From Cohnella pontilimi (lineage in GTDB: Bacteria; Bacillota; Bacilli; Paenibacillales; Paenibacillaceae), in assembly GCF_005049045.1 (NCBI RefSeq), contig NZ_SUPK01000007.1, positions 62,001-126,000 of the forward strand: a DNA stretch of 64,000 bases, read 5' to 3'. Position 1 is the stretch's first letter; each line of letters begins with the position of its first letter. The notes beneath the pieces are model-generated. The model had not been told where the DNA came from and searched no databases. It saw only the letters and a list, made by a program, of their open reading frames with translations. This document shows, piece by piece, positions 26,216 to 34,410 of the stretch. A program made the position numbers and the translations under genes.

Positions 26216-26238
26216 ATGAATTCGATCGTGTACCTGAC

Positions 26239-26274
26239 AAGACTCCGCGGATCCTGAATCTGTGGAGTCTTTTC
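26239..26274 (+). terminator. Intrinsic terminator after the isochorismatase-like gene
   Basis: AAGACTCC and GAT pair with ATC and GGAGTCTT around a CCTGA loop, then TTCG. Confidence 0.75.
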
Positions 26275-26351
26275 GTTATCGGGAGGGATATGTTGACATC
26301 ATCGAGGCTAAAGTAAGGCATAACAGTTTATTTAGAGGAGCGCAGTCTTGC

Positions 26352-26984
26352 ATGCTTGGTAACGGCAACCGTGAATTGAAGGGACAGATCGAGGAGCTGG
26401 CGCAACAGCAACAATTGGTGACGCTGCAGCTTCAGCAAATCCGACAGCTGATTGTGGATAAAGAGAACCAACAAAACCAACAGAACCAACAATACCAACA
26501 AAACCAACAGTATCAACAAAATCAGCAGAACCAGCAGAACCAACTAAACCAGCAGAACCAGCAGAACCAGCAGAACCAGCAGAACCTGATGACCCTAATG
26601 AACCTAATGAACCAGATGAACAGCAGCCAATCGCAGCCATCACAAGGAAATGCTGCGCAAGGCGGATATAGCGGCAGCCCGCACACCGCTGAAATAGCCA
26701 ATGAGTTGTTGAAGTTAAAAGGGATGGCCAACCATTTAGAAAAGAAAATGAAACAGTATATTTCAAGTCAATCAGGCCAGTCGGGGAACTCGGGCCAATC
26801 CGGTCAATCGGGAACGTCTTGCCAATCCGGACAGTCGGGACAGTCCGGACAGTCGGGTCAGTCTTCCGGTACGATGTCGCAAGAGGCTGTCGTAACGCTG
26901 ATTCTGAACATGATGGACGGTATGATCGATTGGACGATCGATTACGTGTCTAATCCCAATCAAAATCAATACGCAAATAACTAA
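26352..26984 (+). CDS. Low-complexity Q/N- and SGQ-repeat protein
   Basis: A 210-residue protein built from distinct blocks. Residues 1-38 are polar and glutamine-rich helix (QIEELAQQQQLVTLQLQQI). Residues about 40-75 are repeats of QQN and QQY, ending in an LMTLMNLMNQMN stretch. Residues about 100-135 look like a helix (TAEIANELLKLKGMANHLEKKM). Residues about 140-175 are SGQ repeats (GQSGQSG) with one cysteine. The last 35 residues (EAVVTLILNMMDGMIDWTIDYVSN) are hydrophobic and conserved-looking. ATG 26352 follows AGAGGAG; the longer frame would start inside the terminator. Spore-surface proteins of this class have such repeats, but function is not established. Glutaminase follows 40 nt downstream. 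Confidence 0.75.
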   Translation: MLGNGNRELKGQIEELAQQQQLVTLQLQQIRQLIVDKENQQNQQNQQYQQNQQYQQNQQNQQNQLNQQNQQNQQNQQNLMTLMNLMNQMNSSQSQPSQGNAAQGGYSGSPHTAEIANELLKLKGMANHLEKKMKQYISSQSGQSGNSGQSGQSGTSCQSGQSGQSGQSGQSSGTMSQEAVVTLILNMMDGMIDWTIDYVSNPNQNQYANN

Positions 26985-27024
26985 GGAATTGACGAACGGG
27001 CCATGGCACATGGAGGCGCGGCAG

Positions 27025-27969
27025 ATGCCATTCACGGAAGAAATGAATGCGATTCGGGCTTGCGTTAACGAGCATCTGGAAGAGAGCCGAAAGCTGGCCG
27101 CACATGGAAAAGTCGCTTCCTATATCCCGGAATTGGGCGCAGCCCCGAGAGAGGCGCTGGGAATCTCCATTTTAGATAAGCACGGACATTCGGTTACCGC
27201 CGGCGACTGCAGTTTTCTTTTTACGATGCAAAGCATCTCTAAAGTATTCACCTTGATCTTGGCGCTGATGGACCGCGGGGAGGACGACGTATTTTCCAAA
27301 GTCGGCAAGGAGCCGTCCGGCGATAATTTTAATTCCATGCTGAAGCTCGAGCTTGTGGAGCCGGGCATTCCGTTTAACCCTTTGATCAATGCGGGCGCAA
27401 TCGTCATCTCATCTTTAATTCGGGGCGCTGATTCGGAGGAGAAATATCAGCGTATTTTAAGCTTTTTCCGCGATCTCTCGGGCAACGACAAGCTGGATGG
27501 CAACACGGAGGTTTACCGGTCCGAATCCGCCACCGCTCACCGAAACCGGTCGCTGGCGTATTTTCTCAAAGATAACGGCGTGCTCACCGATGACGTGGAG
27601 GAAGTACTGGAAGTATACTTCCGCCATTGCGCCGTGGAAATAAGCTGCCGGGACTTGGCCCGGATGGCGCTCGTTCTCGCATGCGGCGGAACGGATCCGG
27701 CAACCGGCAGGCAGATTATTCCTAGACGATACGTGCAGATTGCCAAAACATTCATGGTCACGTGCGGCATGTATAACGCTTCCGGCGAGTTTGCCATTCA
27801 GGTGGGACTGCCGGCGAAAAGCGGGGTTTCCGGCGGCATCCTGACGATGGTGCCCGGCCGATTCGGAATCGGGGTCGTCGGACCTTCGTTGAACCCGAAA
27901 GGAAACAGCGTGGCCGGCGTTCATCTGTTGGAATCGCTGTCCCGCGAGTTCGATTGGAGCATGTTTTAA
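27025..27969 (+). CDS. glsA: Glutaminase
   Basis: A 314-residue serine-dependent glutaminase of the beta-lactamase-like fold that converts glutamine to glutamate and ammonia in the cytoplasm. Family features: GKVASYIPEL, the catalytic Ser-Lys in FTMQSISKVFTLILAL, NPLINAGAIVISSLI, the AHRNRSLAYFLKDNG stretch, the TCGMYNASGEFA tyrosine region, and the C-terminal AKSGVSGGILTMVPGRFGIGVVGPSLNPKGNSVAG. ATG 27025 is chosen over two upstream ATGs because TGGAGG lies about 9 nt before it, and the resulting N-terminus matches Bacillus glutaminases. It is the usual single-domain bacterial form, without STAS or ankyrin extensions. Confidence 0.94.
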   Translation: MPFTEEMNAIRACVNEHLEESRKLAAHGKVASYIPELGAAPREALGISILDKHGHSVTAGDCSFLFTMQSISKVFTLILALMDRGEDDVFSKVGKEPSGDNFNSMLKLELVEPGIPFNPLINAGAIVISSLIRGADSEEKYQRILSFFRDLSGNDKLDGNTEVYRSESATAHRNRSLAYFLKDNGVLTDDVEEVLEVYFRHCAVEISCRDLARMALVLACGGTDPATGRQIIPRRYVQIAKTFMVTCGMYNASGEFAIQVGLPAKSGVSGGILTMVPGRFGIGVVGPSLNPKGNSVAGVHLLESLSREFDWSMF

Positions 27970-27971
27970 CC

Positions 27972-28010
27972 AGCAACTTCGGCCCGGGTCACGGGCTGCT
28001 TTTTTATTTT
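27972..28010 (+). terminator. Intrinsic terminator after glsA
   Basis: GGCCCG / CGGGCT with a GGTCA loop and an outer AGC/GCT pairing, followed by a T-rich tract (TTTTTTATTTT). Confidence 0.8.
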
Positions 28011-28050
28011 TGTGATAAAATGAGTTCATAAAAGACGCGTGGAGGAAAAT

Positions 28051-28395
28051 ATGCAGCCCATCCATCCGGAACAGGTACAGCAAAGAATCGACGCCCTAAA
28101 GGGCCAGGATTTGTATATTCATCTCGAAATGACGACCGGCGCTTACGCCGCCCATCATGACAATACCAAACATCCGGCCGCCACGTTCGTAACCAATGCG
28201 ACGATCCGTTATTTGCACGGTTCGATCGCGGGCAACGGACCTTACCGTGTCGGTTTGAAAATGCTGAACGGCTGGTTATACTCGGAAGGTTTGACCCATT
28301 GGGAAGAGACCGACTCCGAACGCCTCATTATGGCGGGTCACGACAGCCAAGGGAAGCTGGTCGTCGCCTTGCACCTTAGCAGGAGGCCTTTCTAA
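28051..28395 (+). CDS. yojF: YojF-family protein (DUF1806), bacillithiol-associated
   Basis: A 114-residue protein beginning MQPIHPEQVQQRIDALKGQDLYIHLEMTTGAYA and containing NATIRYLHGSIAGNGPYRVGLKMLNGWLYSEGLTHWEE, typical of the YojF family. In Bacillus, yojF lies directly upstream of bshB2 and is a putative partner of that deacetylase in bacillithiol synthesis. The same pair and order are present here, with the stop and next start overlapping. ATG 28051 is preceded by GGAGG. Its biochemical role is not settled. Confidence 0.88.
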   Translation: MQPIHPEQVQQRIDALKGQDLYIHLEMTTGAYAAHHDNTKHPAATFVTNATIRYLHGSIAGNGPYRVGLKMLNGWLYSEGLTHWEETDSERLIMAGHDSQGKLVVALHLSRRPF

Positions 28396-29072
28396 TGAGA
28401 GATGAGGGAACTTCGATGAATAAACGGATATTGGTGATCCTGCCGCACCCGGATGACGAGGCGTTCGGCATCGCCGGCACATTGGCCAAAGCCATCCGCG
28501 AGGGGGCCAAAGTGACTTACGCCTGCCTGACGCTGGGAGAAATGGGCCGCAACATGGGATTCCCCCCGTTCGCCAACCGGATCACGCTTCCGGCGATTCG
28601 CAAGCTGGAGCTGGAGGAATCTTGCCGGGCGATCGGGATCCAAGATTTGAGAATGCTCGGCTTTCATGACAAGACGATCGAATTTGAAGACCAGGATGCG
28701 TTGGATGCACGCATAGACGGTTTGCTGAAAGAGCTTCATCCCGACCTTGTCATCACTTTTTATCCCGGATACGCCGTTCACCCCGACCACGACGCGACGG
28801 GGGCGGCGGTGGTCCGCACGATCCGGAGATTGCCGCCCGAAGATCGTCCGGTCGTCCACTGCGTTGCATTCGCTAAAGATACCGTTCAGGCGCTCGGTCA
28901 CGCGGATATTGTGAACGACGTCGGCGATTTCCTCCGTCAGAAGATGGCTTCCATTGGGGCTCACAAATCCCAGTTCCAGGTTGCCGAATGGCTGGGAACG
29001 AACAAACCGAAAGAGAAAGAATTGCGCGAGCGGTTCGGGACGGAACGATTCTGGACGTATCGTTTCGAGTAA
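28395..29072 (+). CDS. bshB2: Bacillithiol biosynthesis deacetylase BshB2
   Basis: A 225-residue zinc deacetylase of the LmbE/PIG-L family that removes the acetyl group from GlcNAc-malate during synthesis of the low-molecular-weight thiol bacillithiol. The zinc motif HPDDEAF is near the N-terminus and the second ligand motif is YAVHPDHDATG (about 118-128). The position after yojF supports the BshB2 assignment over other PIG-L enzymes. ATG 28395 overlaps the yojF stop and follows AGGAGG by 9 nt; an alternative ATG at 28416 would give the more usual N-terminus MNKRILVILPHPDDE. A strong terminator follows. Confidence 0.92.
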   Translation: MRDEGTSMNKRILVILPHPDDEAFGIAGTLAKAIREGAKVTYACLTLGEMGRNMGFPPFANRITLPAIRKLELEESCRAIGIQDLRMLGFHDKTIEFEDQDALDARIDGLLKELHPDLVITFYPGYAVHPDHDATGAAVVRTIRRLPPEDRPVVHCVAFAKDTVQALGHADIVNDVGDFLRQKMASIGAHKSQFQVAEWLGTNKPKEKELRERFGTERFWTYRFE

Positions 29073-29108
29073 ACACGGGGAGCAAAAAAACTTTCCATAT
29101 TGTTGAAC

Positions 29109-29141
29109 AAAAAACAACCTTCTACGAAAGGTTGTTTTTTT
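29109..29141 (+). terminator. Intrinsic terminator after bshB2
   Basis: AAAACAACCTT / AAGGTTGTTTT stem with a CTACGA loop, followed by seven T. Confidence 0.9.
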
Positions 29142-29247
29142 ATTTGCTAACTTGGTTAATTGGTTATATGTCATATTTTTATACCATAACACTTTCTATA
29201 AAAAGCAGAGGGGGGTTAGGCAGGGTCCGGGTGCTTTTTACATCGTT

Positions 29248-29277
29248 TTGATTGAAAAGAAGCTTTCGGATTACATA
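29248..29277 (+). promoter_or_regulatory. Candidate promoter of the SLH phosphoesterase gene
   Basis: TTGATT (29248-29253), an 18-bp spacer and TACATA (29272-29277), about 60 bp before the start codon. Confidence 0.35.
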
Positions 29278-29337
29278 TCGTCGTTATGATGTTCTAGCGC
29301 GGCAAGAATTGCGACAATCTTGGGGAGGATGAAACGA

Positions 29338-32300
29338 TTGAGGAATCTAGGGGTTAAAAATCGGTTCAGCAAGTTGATCATCAGCGCGTTGTCGCTGAGT
29401 TTACTGGCTTTGCCGTTCAGCGGCGGTTTCGCGTCCGCGGCGGACAGCGGTACGTCGCCGCTCAAGCTGAGAGTTTTGGAGACAACAGATATTCATACCA
29501 ACCTCGTCTCTTACGATTATTATAAAGACGCACCTTCCGACACCGTAGGTCTTTCCAGAACGGCCACGCTGGTGAAGCAAGCCCGCGAAGAAGCCAAAAA
29601 CACGTTTTTCATCGACAACGGAGATTTGATTCAAGGAACTCCGCTTGGAACGTATAAAGCGAAAATCGCTCCGATGAAAGGCGACGAGATTCACCCCGTT
29701 TATAAAGCGATGAATTTGATGGGCTATGACGTGGCCACCCTGGGCAACCATGAGTTTAACTACGGCCTCGATTTCCTCAACCAATCTCTCAAAGGCGCCA
29801 ACTTCCCTTATGTGAACGCCAACGTCTATGTCGACGATCATGATAATAATCCCGACAATGACGTCAACATGTTTACTCCTTATAAAATTTTCGAGAAAAA
29901 GTTCAAGGATGAAGCCGGTCAAGAGCAGACGGTGAAGATTGGCGTCATCGGTTTGGTGACCCCGCAAATTACGATGTGGGACAAGTCTTGGCTGGAAGGC
30001 AAGGCCATTGCCAAAGACATCGCGGCGACAGCCCAAAAATTCGTGCCGAAGATGCGTGACGAAGGCGCGGATATCGTCATCGCGGCTGCGCACACCGGAT
30101 TTAACGCCAGTGCGACCGGCACGATGGACGAAGATGCGGTGCTTCCACTCAGCAAGGTGCCGGGCATCGATGCGATTACGTTCTCCCATACGCACAAAGT
30201 GTTCCCGACCGCGGATGAGAAATCGCTGGATCCATTGTTTAAAGATGCAGCCGGGAAAGTGGTCGCCGGCGTCGACAACGTGAAAGGCACGATCAACGGT
30301 GTGGCCGCGGTGCAAGCCGGTTATGGCGGCAGCAATCTCGGCATCATCGATCTGACACTTGAGAAGGTTGACGGCAAGTGGAAAGTCGCAGCTTCCCAAT
30401 CTTCCACCAAAGAAATCTACGACAAGGCAGCGAAAAAGCCTCTGGCCGCGGAAGATACGGCCATCGTAGACGCCGTCAAAGCCGACCGCGACGCCACGAT
30501 CCAATATGCGAACAGCCCGATCGGTACGACTACCGCCCCGATCCACAGCTATTTCGCGCTCGTGCAGGATGATCCGTCCGTGCAAATCGTGACGAACGCG
30601 CAAAAATGGTACGTTCAAAACTACATCAACAAAAACCTGCCGCAATATAAAAACACGCCGATCTTGTCGGTTGGCGCTCCGTTCAAAGCCGGCCGCAACG
30701 GGCCGGAGGAATTTACCGAAATTAAGAAAGGACCGCTGGCCATCAAGAGTGCGGGCGACCTTTATCTTTACGACAATACGCTGAAGGCTATTTTGGTGAA
30801 AGGCTCCGTCGTGAAGGAATGGCTCGAAATGAGCGCCGGCAAATTCAATCAGATCGATCCGACGAAGACGGAAGAGCAGCCGCTGCTCAATGCATCGTTC
30901 CAGGTGTACAACTTTGACGTCATCGACGGCGTCACGTACCAAGTGGACGTCACGAAACCGGCAAAGTACAAGCCGGACGGCACAGTTAACGATGCGAAGT
31001 CCAGCCGCATCATCAACTTGAAGTACAACGGCAAGCCGGTTGATCCGAACCAGGAGTTCATCGTCGTAACGAACAACTACCGTGCAAGCGGCGGCGGCAA
31101 CTTCCCGGGTGTCAAAGGAAGCAAGTATGTGATCGACTCTCCGGACGAAAACCGTCAGGTATTAATGGATTACATTTCCGAGAACAAGGAAATTAATCCG
31201 TCGATCGATAACAACTGGTCAATCGCGCCGATTTTCGGTAAAGTGAACGTGACCTTCACCTCCTCGCCGAAAGCGGAAGAGTATGCGAAGACAACGAAGA
31301 ATATCCGCTACTTGAACAAAACGGACGATAAAGGCTTCGGCATTTATTCCATCGATCTGTCCAAATCGTTCAATGACGTGCCTGCAAGCCATTGGGCGTT
31401 CAACTTCGTGAACGATCTCGCGGCAAAGCAGGTGGTGAGCGGCACGACGGACACCACCTTCAACCCGAACGGCAAAGTGACGCGCGCGCAGTTCGCCACC
31501 ATGCTCGTGAAAGCCTTGCAATTGACCGCCAAGAACGCCGTAACCTTCAAAGACGTGCCGGCATCCAGCCCTTATGCTTCTTATATTGCGGCCGCTTACG
31601 AGAACGGCATCATCAAAGGGGTAAGCAGCACCGAGTTTGCTCCGAACAAGTTCATTTCCCGTGAGGAAATGGCCGTCATGGCCAAGAAAGCGCTGGATAT
31701 CAAAGCAGGCGCGGCCATCACGGTAGATACGCAAGCGAAATTCAACGACAGCGGCAAAATCAGCGGCTTTGCGGCGGCAAGCGTGAATGTCGTCGTAGAC
31801 CGCGGAGTCATGGCCGGAAACGGCGGCTCGTTCTTGCCGAAAGGCACCGCGACCCGTGCGGAAGCGGCGACGGTTGTCGACAAGCTTATTACCGATATTT
31901 TCGTACAACTGCTCGGCATAAACGATTTCCATGGACAACTGGATTATAAAAAAGAAGTGAAAGATGCTTCGGGTAAAGTGACCGCAACGCTCGGCGGCGC
32001 CGATTATTTGGCAACGTATCTGAAGCAGCGCGAAGCCGCCAACCCGAACACTCTGCTGATTCACGCAGGTGACGCGGTTGGCGCGAGCAGACCGGTTTCC
32101 GCCTTGCTGCAAGAAGAGCCGACGATCGAATTTTTGAACCGTCTCGGATTTGACGTCGGAACGGTGGGCAACCACGAATTCGACAAAGGTGCCGCTGAAG
32201 CGCTGAGACTCATTCACGGCGGCAAAAATCCGAAAACCGGCGTTCACTTTGAAGGGGCGAAATTCCCTTATACGGTTGCCAACGTGGTAGACGAAAAAGG

Positions 32301-33405
32301 CAAAACGCTGCTGGATCCGTATGTGGTCAAAGAAGTGGGCGGCGTGAAAATCGGCTTTATCGGCGTGATCACGAACATCACTCCACAGATCGTAAGTGCC
32401 GCAGGTATTCAAGGGTTGACATTCGTGGATCAAGCGGATGCCGTCAACAAAGCGGTTGCCGAACTGAAAAAGAAAGGCATCCGTTCCATCGTCATTCTTG
32501 CCCATGATCCGTTCGAGGGAAGCAGTGATAACCCGACGGGCGAGGTTGTGGATTTGGCGAATCAAGTGGATCCGGAAGTGGATGTTATTTTCGCCGGCCA
32601 CAACCATGGTATGGTCAACAAAGATATTAACGGCAAACTGGTCATCGAAGCTTATTCCTATGGTACGGCATTTTCCGATGTGGATTTGGTCATCGACCGC
32701 GCCACCCATGACATCGTAGCGAAGAAAGGCGAAGTCGTGGACGTCAAGCAAGAGGGGGTGACTCCGGACGCTGCCATCACCGCTATGGTGAAGCAGTATG
32801 TGGATAAAGTCGCTCCGATCATGAACGTTCAGGTAGGCAAAGCGGACGCTGATATTACTAGAAAGACGACCGCTGCGGGCGAGAGCGCACTGGGCAACCT
32901 GATTGCCGACGGCATGCGCGAAACGATGAAGACGGACTTCGCCTTCATGAACTCCGGCGGCATCCGCAACGATCTGCTGGCGGGAGAAGTCACTTGGGGC
33001 GACCTGTTCAGCATTCAACCGTTCGGCAACGTGCTTACGAAGATGACGCTCACCGGCGCGCAAATGAAAGAACTGCTCGAGCAGCAATGGCCGGCTTCCG
33101 GCGGCTCGAAAATCGGCCAAGTATCCGGGTTCACCTACAGTTATGACGACAGCAAGACGGTCGGCCAACGGGTGATTGAAATCAAGAAGGCCGACGGCAC
33201 CAAACTGGTAGACACGGATACCTACACGATCGTCGTGAACGACTTTATGGCGAACGGCGGCGACGGATACACGGTTCTCAAGATCGGTACGAACCGCATT
33301 GGCGGTCCTGTCGACCTGGATGCCACGATCGACTATGTCAAGGCCAAATTCGGCAGCAATGCGATTACGGCGAAAACCGAGGGCCGCATCACCAAAGTCA
33401 ACTAA
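29338..33405 (+). CDS. Exported double phosphoesterase with central SLH domains (YfkN-like)
   Basis: A 1355-residue secreted protein. After a signal peptide (KLIISALSLSLLALPFSGGFASA), residues about 33-670 form a CpdB-type 2',3'-cyclic-nucleotide phosphodiesterase/3'-nucleotidase (ETTDIHTNLVSYDY, GDLIQGTPLG, LGNHEFNYGLDF, GHTH-like FSHTHKVF). Residues about 677-852 hold three SLH domains (FNDVPASHWAFNFV...). Residues about 856-1355 form a 5'-nucleotidase-type domain (GINDFHGQLDY, HAGDAVGAS, VGNHEFDKGA, AGHNHGMVNK, AFMNSGGIRND, NDFMANGGDGY). TTG 29338 is preferred because GGGGAGG is 9 nt upstream and directly abuts the ATG at 29329. The SLH domains should hold it on the wall, where it scavenges phosphate or nucleosides. 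Confidence 0.92.
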   Translation: MRNLGVKNRFSKLIISALSLSLLALPFSGGFASAADSGTSPLKLRVLETTDIHTNLVSYDYYKDAPSDTVGLSRTATLVKQAREEAKNTFFIDNGDLIQGTPLGTYKAKIAPMKGDEIHPVYKAMNLMGYDVATLGNHEFNYGLDFLNQSLKGANFPYVNANVYVDDHDNNPDNDVNMFTPYKIFEKKFKDEAGQEQTVKIGVIGLVTPQITMWDKSWLEGKAIAKDIAATAQKFVPKMRDEGADIVIAAAHTGFNASATGTMDEDAVLPLSKVPGIDAITFSHTHKVFPTADEKSLDPLFKDAAGKVVAGVDNVKGTINGVAAVQAGYGGSNLGIIDLTLEKVDGKWKVAASQSSTKEIYDKAAKKPLAAEDTAIVDAVKADRDATIQYANSPIGTTTAPIHSYFALVQDDPSVQIVTNAQKWYVQNYINKNLPQYKNTPILSVGAPFKAGRNGPEEFTEIKKGPLAIKSAGDLYLYDNTLKAILVKGSVVKEWLEMSAGKFNQIDPTKTEEQPLLNASFQVYNFDVIDGVTYQVDVTKPAKYKPDGTVNDAKSSRIINLKYNGKPVDPNQEFIVVTNNYRASGGGNFPGVKGSKYVIDSPDENRQVLMDYISENKEINPSIDNNWSIAPIFGKVNVTFTSSPKAEEYAKTTKNIRYLNKTDDKGFGIYSIDLSKSFNDVPASHWAFNFVNDLAAKQVVSGTTDTTFNPNGKVTRAQFATMLVKALQLTAKNAVTFKDVPASSPYASYIAAAYENGIIKGVSSTEFAPNKFISREEMAVMAKKALDIKAGAAITVDTQAKFNDSGKISGFAAASVNVVVDRGVMAGNGGSFLPKGTATRAEAATVVDKLITDIFVQLLGINDFHGQLDYKKEVKDASGKVTATLGGADYLATYLKQREAANPNTLLIHAGDAVGASRPVSALLQEEPTIEFLNRLGFDVGTVGNHEFDKGAAEALRLIHGGKNPKTGVHFEGAKFPYTVANVVDEKGKTLLDPYVVKEVGGVKIGFIGVITNITPQIVSAAGIQGLTFVDQADAVNKAVAELKKKGIRSIVILAHDPFEGSSDNPTGEVVDLANQVDPEVDVIFAGHNHGMVNKDINGKLVIEAYSYGTAFSDVDLVIDRATHDIVAKKGEVVDVKQEGVTPDAAITAMVKQYVDKVAPIMNVQVGKADADITRKTTAAGESALGNLIADGMRETMKTDFAFMNSGGIRNDLLAGEVTWGDLFSIQPFGNVLTKMTLTGAQMKELLEQQWPASGGSKIGQVSGFTYSYDDSKTVGQRVIEIKKADGTKLVDTDTYTIVVNDFMANGGDGYTVLKIGTNRIGGPVDLDATIDYVKAKFGSNAITAKTEGRITKVN

Positions 33406-33420
33406 GTATGCGAACCGGGA

Positions 33421-33452
33421 ACCGGGAGAATCTTTCTCCCGGTTTTCTCTTT
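33421..33452 (+). terminator. Intrinsic terminator after the phosphoesterase gene
   Basis: ACCGGGAG / CTCCCGGT stem with an AATCTTT loop, then TTTCTCTTTT. Confidence 0.8.
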
Positions 33453-33581
33453 TATCGATATCCCCTTCGCTCATACCTTTATTTTTTAAGAGATAGAGGA
33501 TTCTCGGCTAAAAAATAGAAAAAGAAGTGTACTTTAGCACTTCACGAGTGCGAGGTTGGCGGACTGAGGTGGTGTGCGGGA

Positions 33582-34034
33582 ATGCGTCGCGCGGGAGTGT
33601 GGATGTTGCTGGTAATGGGATTGGGGGCCGTCGTGACTCTTGTTTTTTACCAGCTCTGGTTGAATGAGCATCGTGGGGAGCTGGCATTCAAAGCGGCACA
33701 TGGGTTCCCGAACTTGGATCCAGTCACATCGATCGAAGTGTCCAGTACGGAAGGAATGATCGTGCGGCCCGCCATTCAAGATCAAGCGGCGATCGCGAAC
33801 ATCATGACGGAGTTGCGGAATGCTCCGCGCACCTATTTTGGCGACCCGGAACCGAGCGGAACCCTTTATCGGATCAGCATCCATGTAAGCAAGCGGGTTC
33901 ACAAGTTCGAGCTGAATGATATGCGCTCACCCGGCAGCCGTGTCAGCGGCAAGATTTATCCGGTAGACGGCGGTCCGAAGGAAGTTTGGCAAGTATCCGC
34001 GCAGTGGATTGAAAAACTTTTGTCGGAGAGGTGA
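33582..34034 (+). CDS. Membrane-anchored protein of unknown function
   Basis: A 150-residue protein with one N-terminal membrane helix (VWMLLVMGLGAVVTLVFYQLW), probably an uncleaved anchor. The outer part is a mixed alpha/beta domain with features such as TSIEVSSTEGMIVRPAIQDQAAIANIMTEL and LYRISIHVSKRVHKFEL. I do not recognise the family. ATG 33582 is preceded by GAGGTGG. It is followed after 2 nt by the YneR-like gene, so the two are probably co-transcribed. There is no terminator between them. Confidence 0.65.
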   Translation: MRRAGVWMLLVMGLGAVVTLVFYQLWLNEHRGELAFKAAHGFPNLDPVTSIEVSSTEGMIVRPAIQDQAAIANIMTELRNAPRTYFGDPEPSGTLYRISIHVSKRVHKFELNDMRSPGSRVSGKIYPVDGGPKEVWQVSAQWIEKLLSER

Positions 34035-34036
34035 CG

Positions 34037-34315
34037 ATGGTGGAATTAACGGTTACGCCGGCAGCGTTGGATTGCTTTCGTCAGGAATGGGCGTTTGGGG
34101 ATGGGGAACACATTCGGGTGTTCGTCCGTTACATCACGGAAGGAGATCCGCCGTTTGCGTTCGGGATTACACGAGACACGCCGTCGGACGCGGCATTGAC
34201 GACTGTAGCGGGTTCGCTCACTTTTTTCATGGAACGGAAGGATGTTTGGTTTTTGCAAGGCAACCGCCTGACGATCGATTGCTTGGGAGAAGATATTGTG
34301 TTCCAGCTGTTGTAA
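34037..34315 (+). CDS. HesB/YneR-like protein
   Basis: A 92-residue protein starting MVELTVTPAALDCFRQEWAFGDGEHIRVFVRYI, which follows the HesB/IscA fold pattern as in Bacillus YneR. The canonical iron-sulfur scaffold cysteines (Cys-x-Cys near the C-terminus) are absent; only two isolated cysteines occur, in LDCF and IDCL. That is typical of the YneR branch, whose function is unknown, so I would not call it an iron-sulfur carrier. ATG 34037 overlaps the region of GGAGAGGTG just after the preceding stop, suggesting coupling. Confidence 0.75.
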   Translation: MVELTVTPAALDCFRQEWAFGDGEHIRVFVRYITEGDPPFAFGITRDTPSDAALTTVAGSLTFFMERKDVWFLQGNRLTIDCLGEDIVFQLL

Positions 34316-34410
34316 CAAGGCGAATAACGGTAGAAAACGCGCCCGGTTTGTTGTACACTATGGAAATATTAATCCGGCGCTGCGAGTGCGGCCCGAAGGA
34401 GTCTCAGAAT

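Noticed and set aside
26290-26316. Eight-codon reading frame with a strong GGGAGGG site ahead of the repeat protein
   Set aside because: It starts at a good ATG (26290) but ends after LTSSRLK and overlaps nothing recognisable; a leader peptide role cannot be supported.
29401-30942. 513-codon minus-strand frame opposite the phosphoesterase
   Set aside because: It is a shadow of a long, well-supported gene, shows no recognisable domain and has no binding site.
31219-33474. 751-codon minus-strand frame opposite the phosphoesterase
   Set aside because: High GC at third positions keeps the opposite strand open; the + strand frame has full SLH and nucleotidase motifs.
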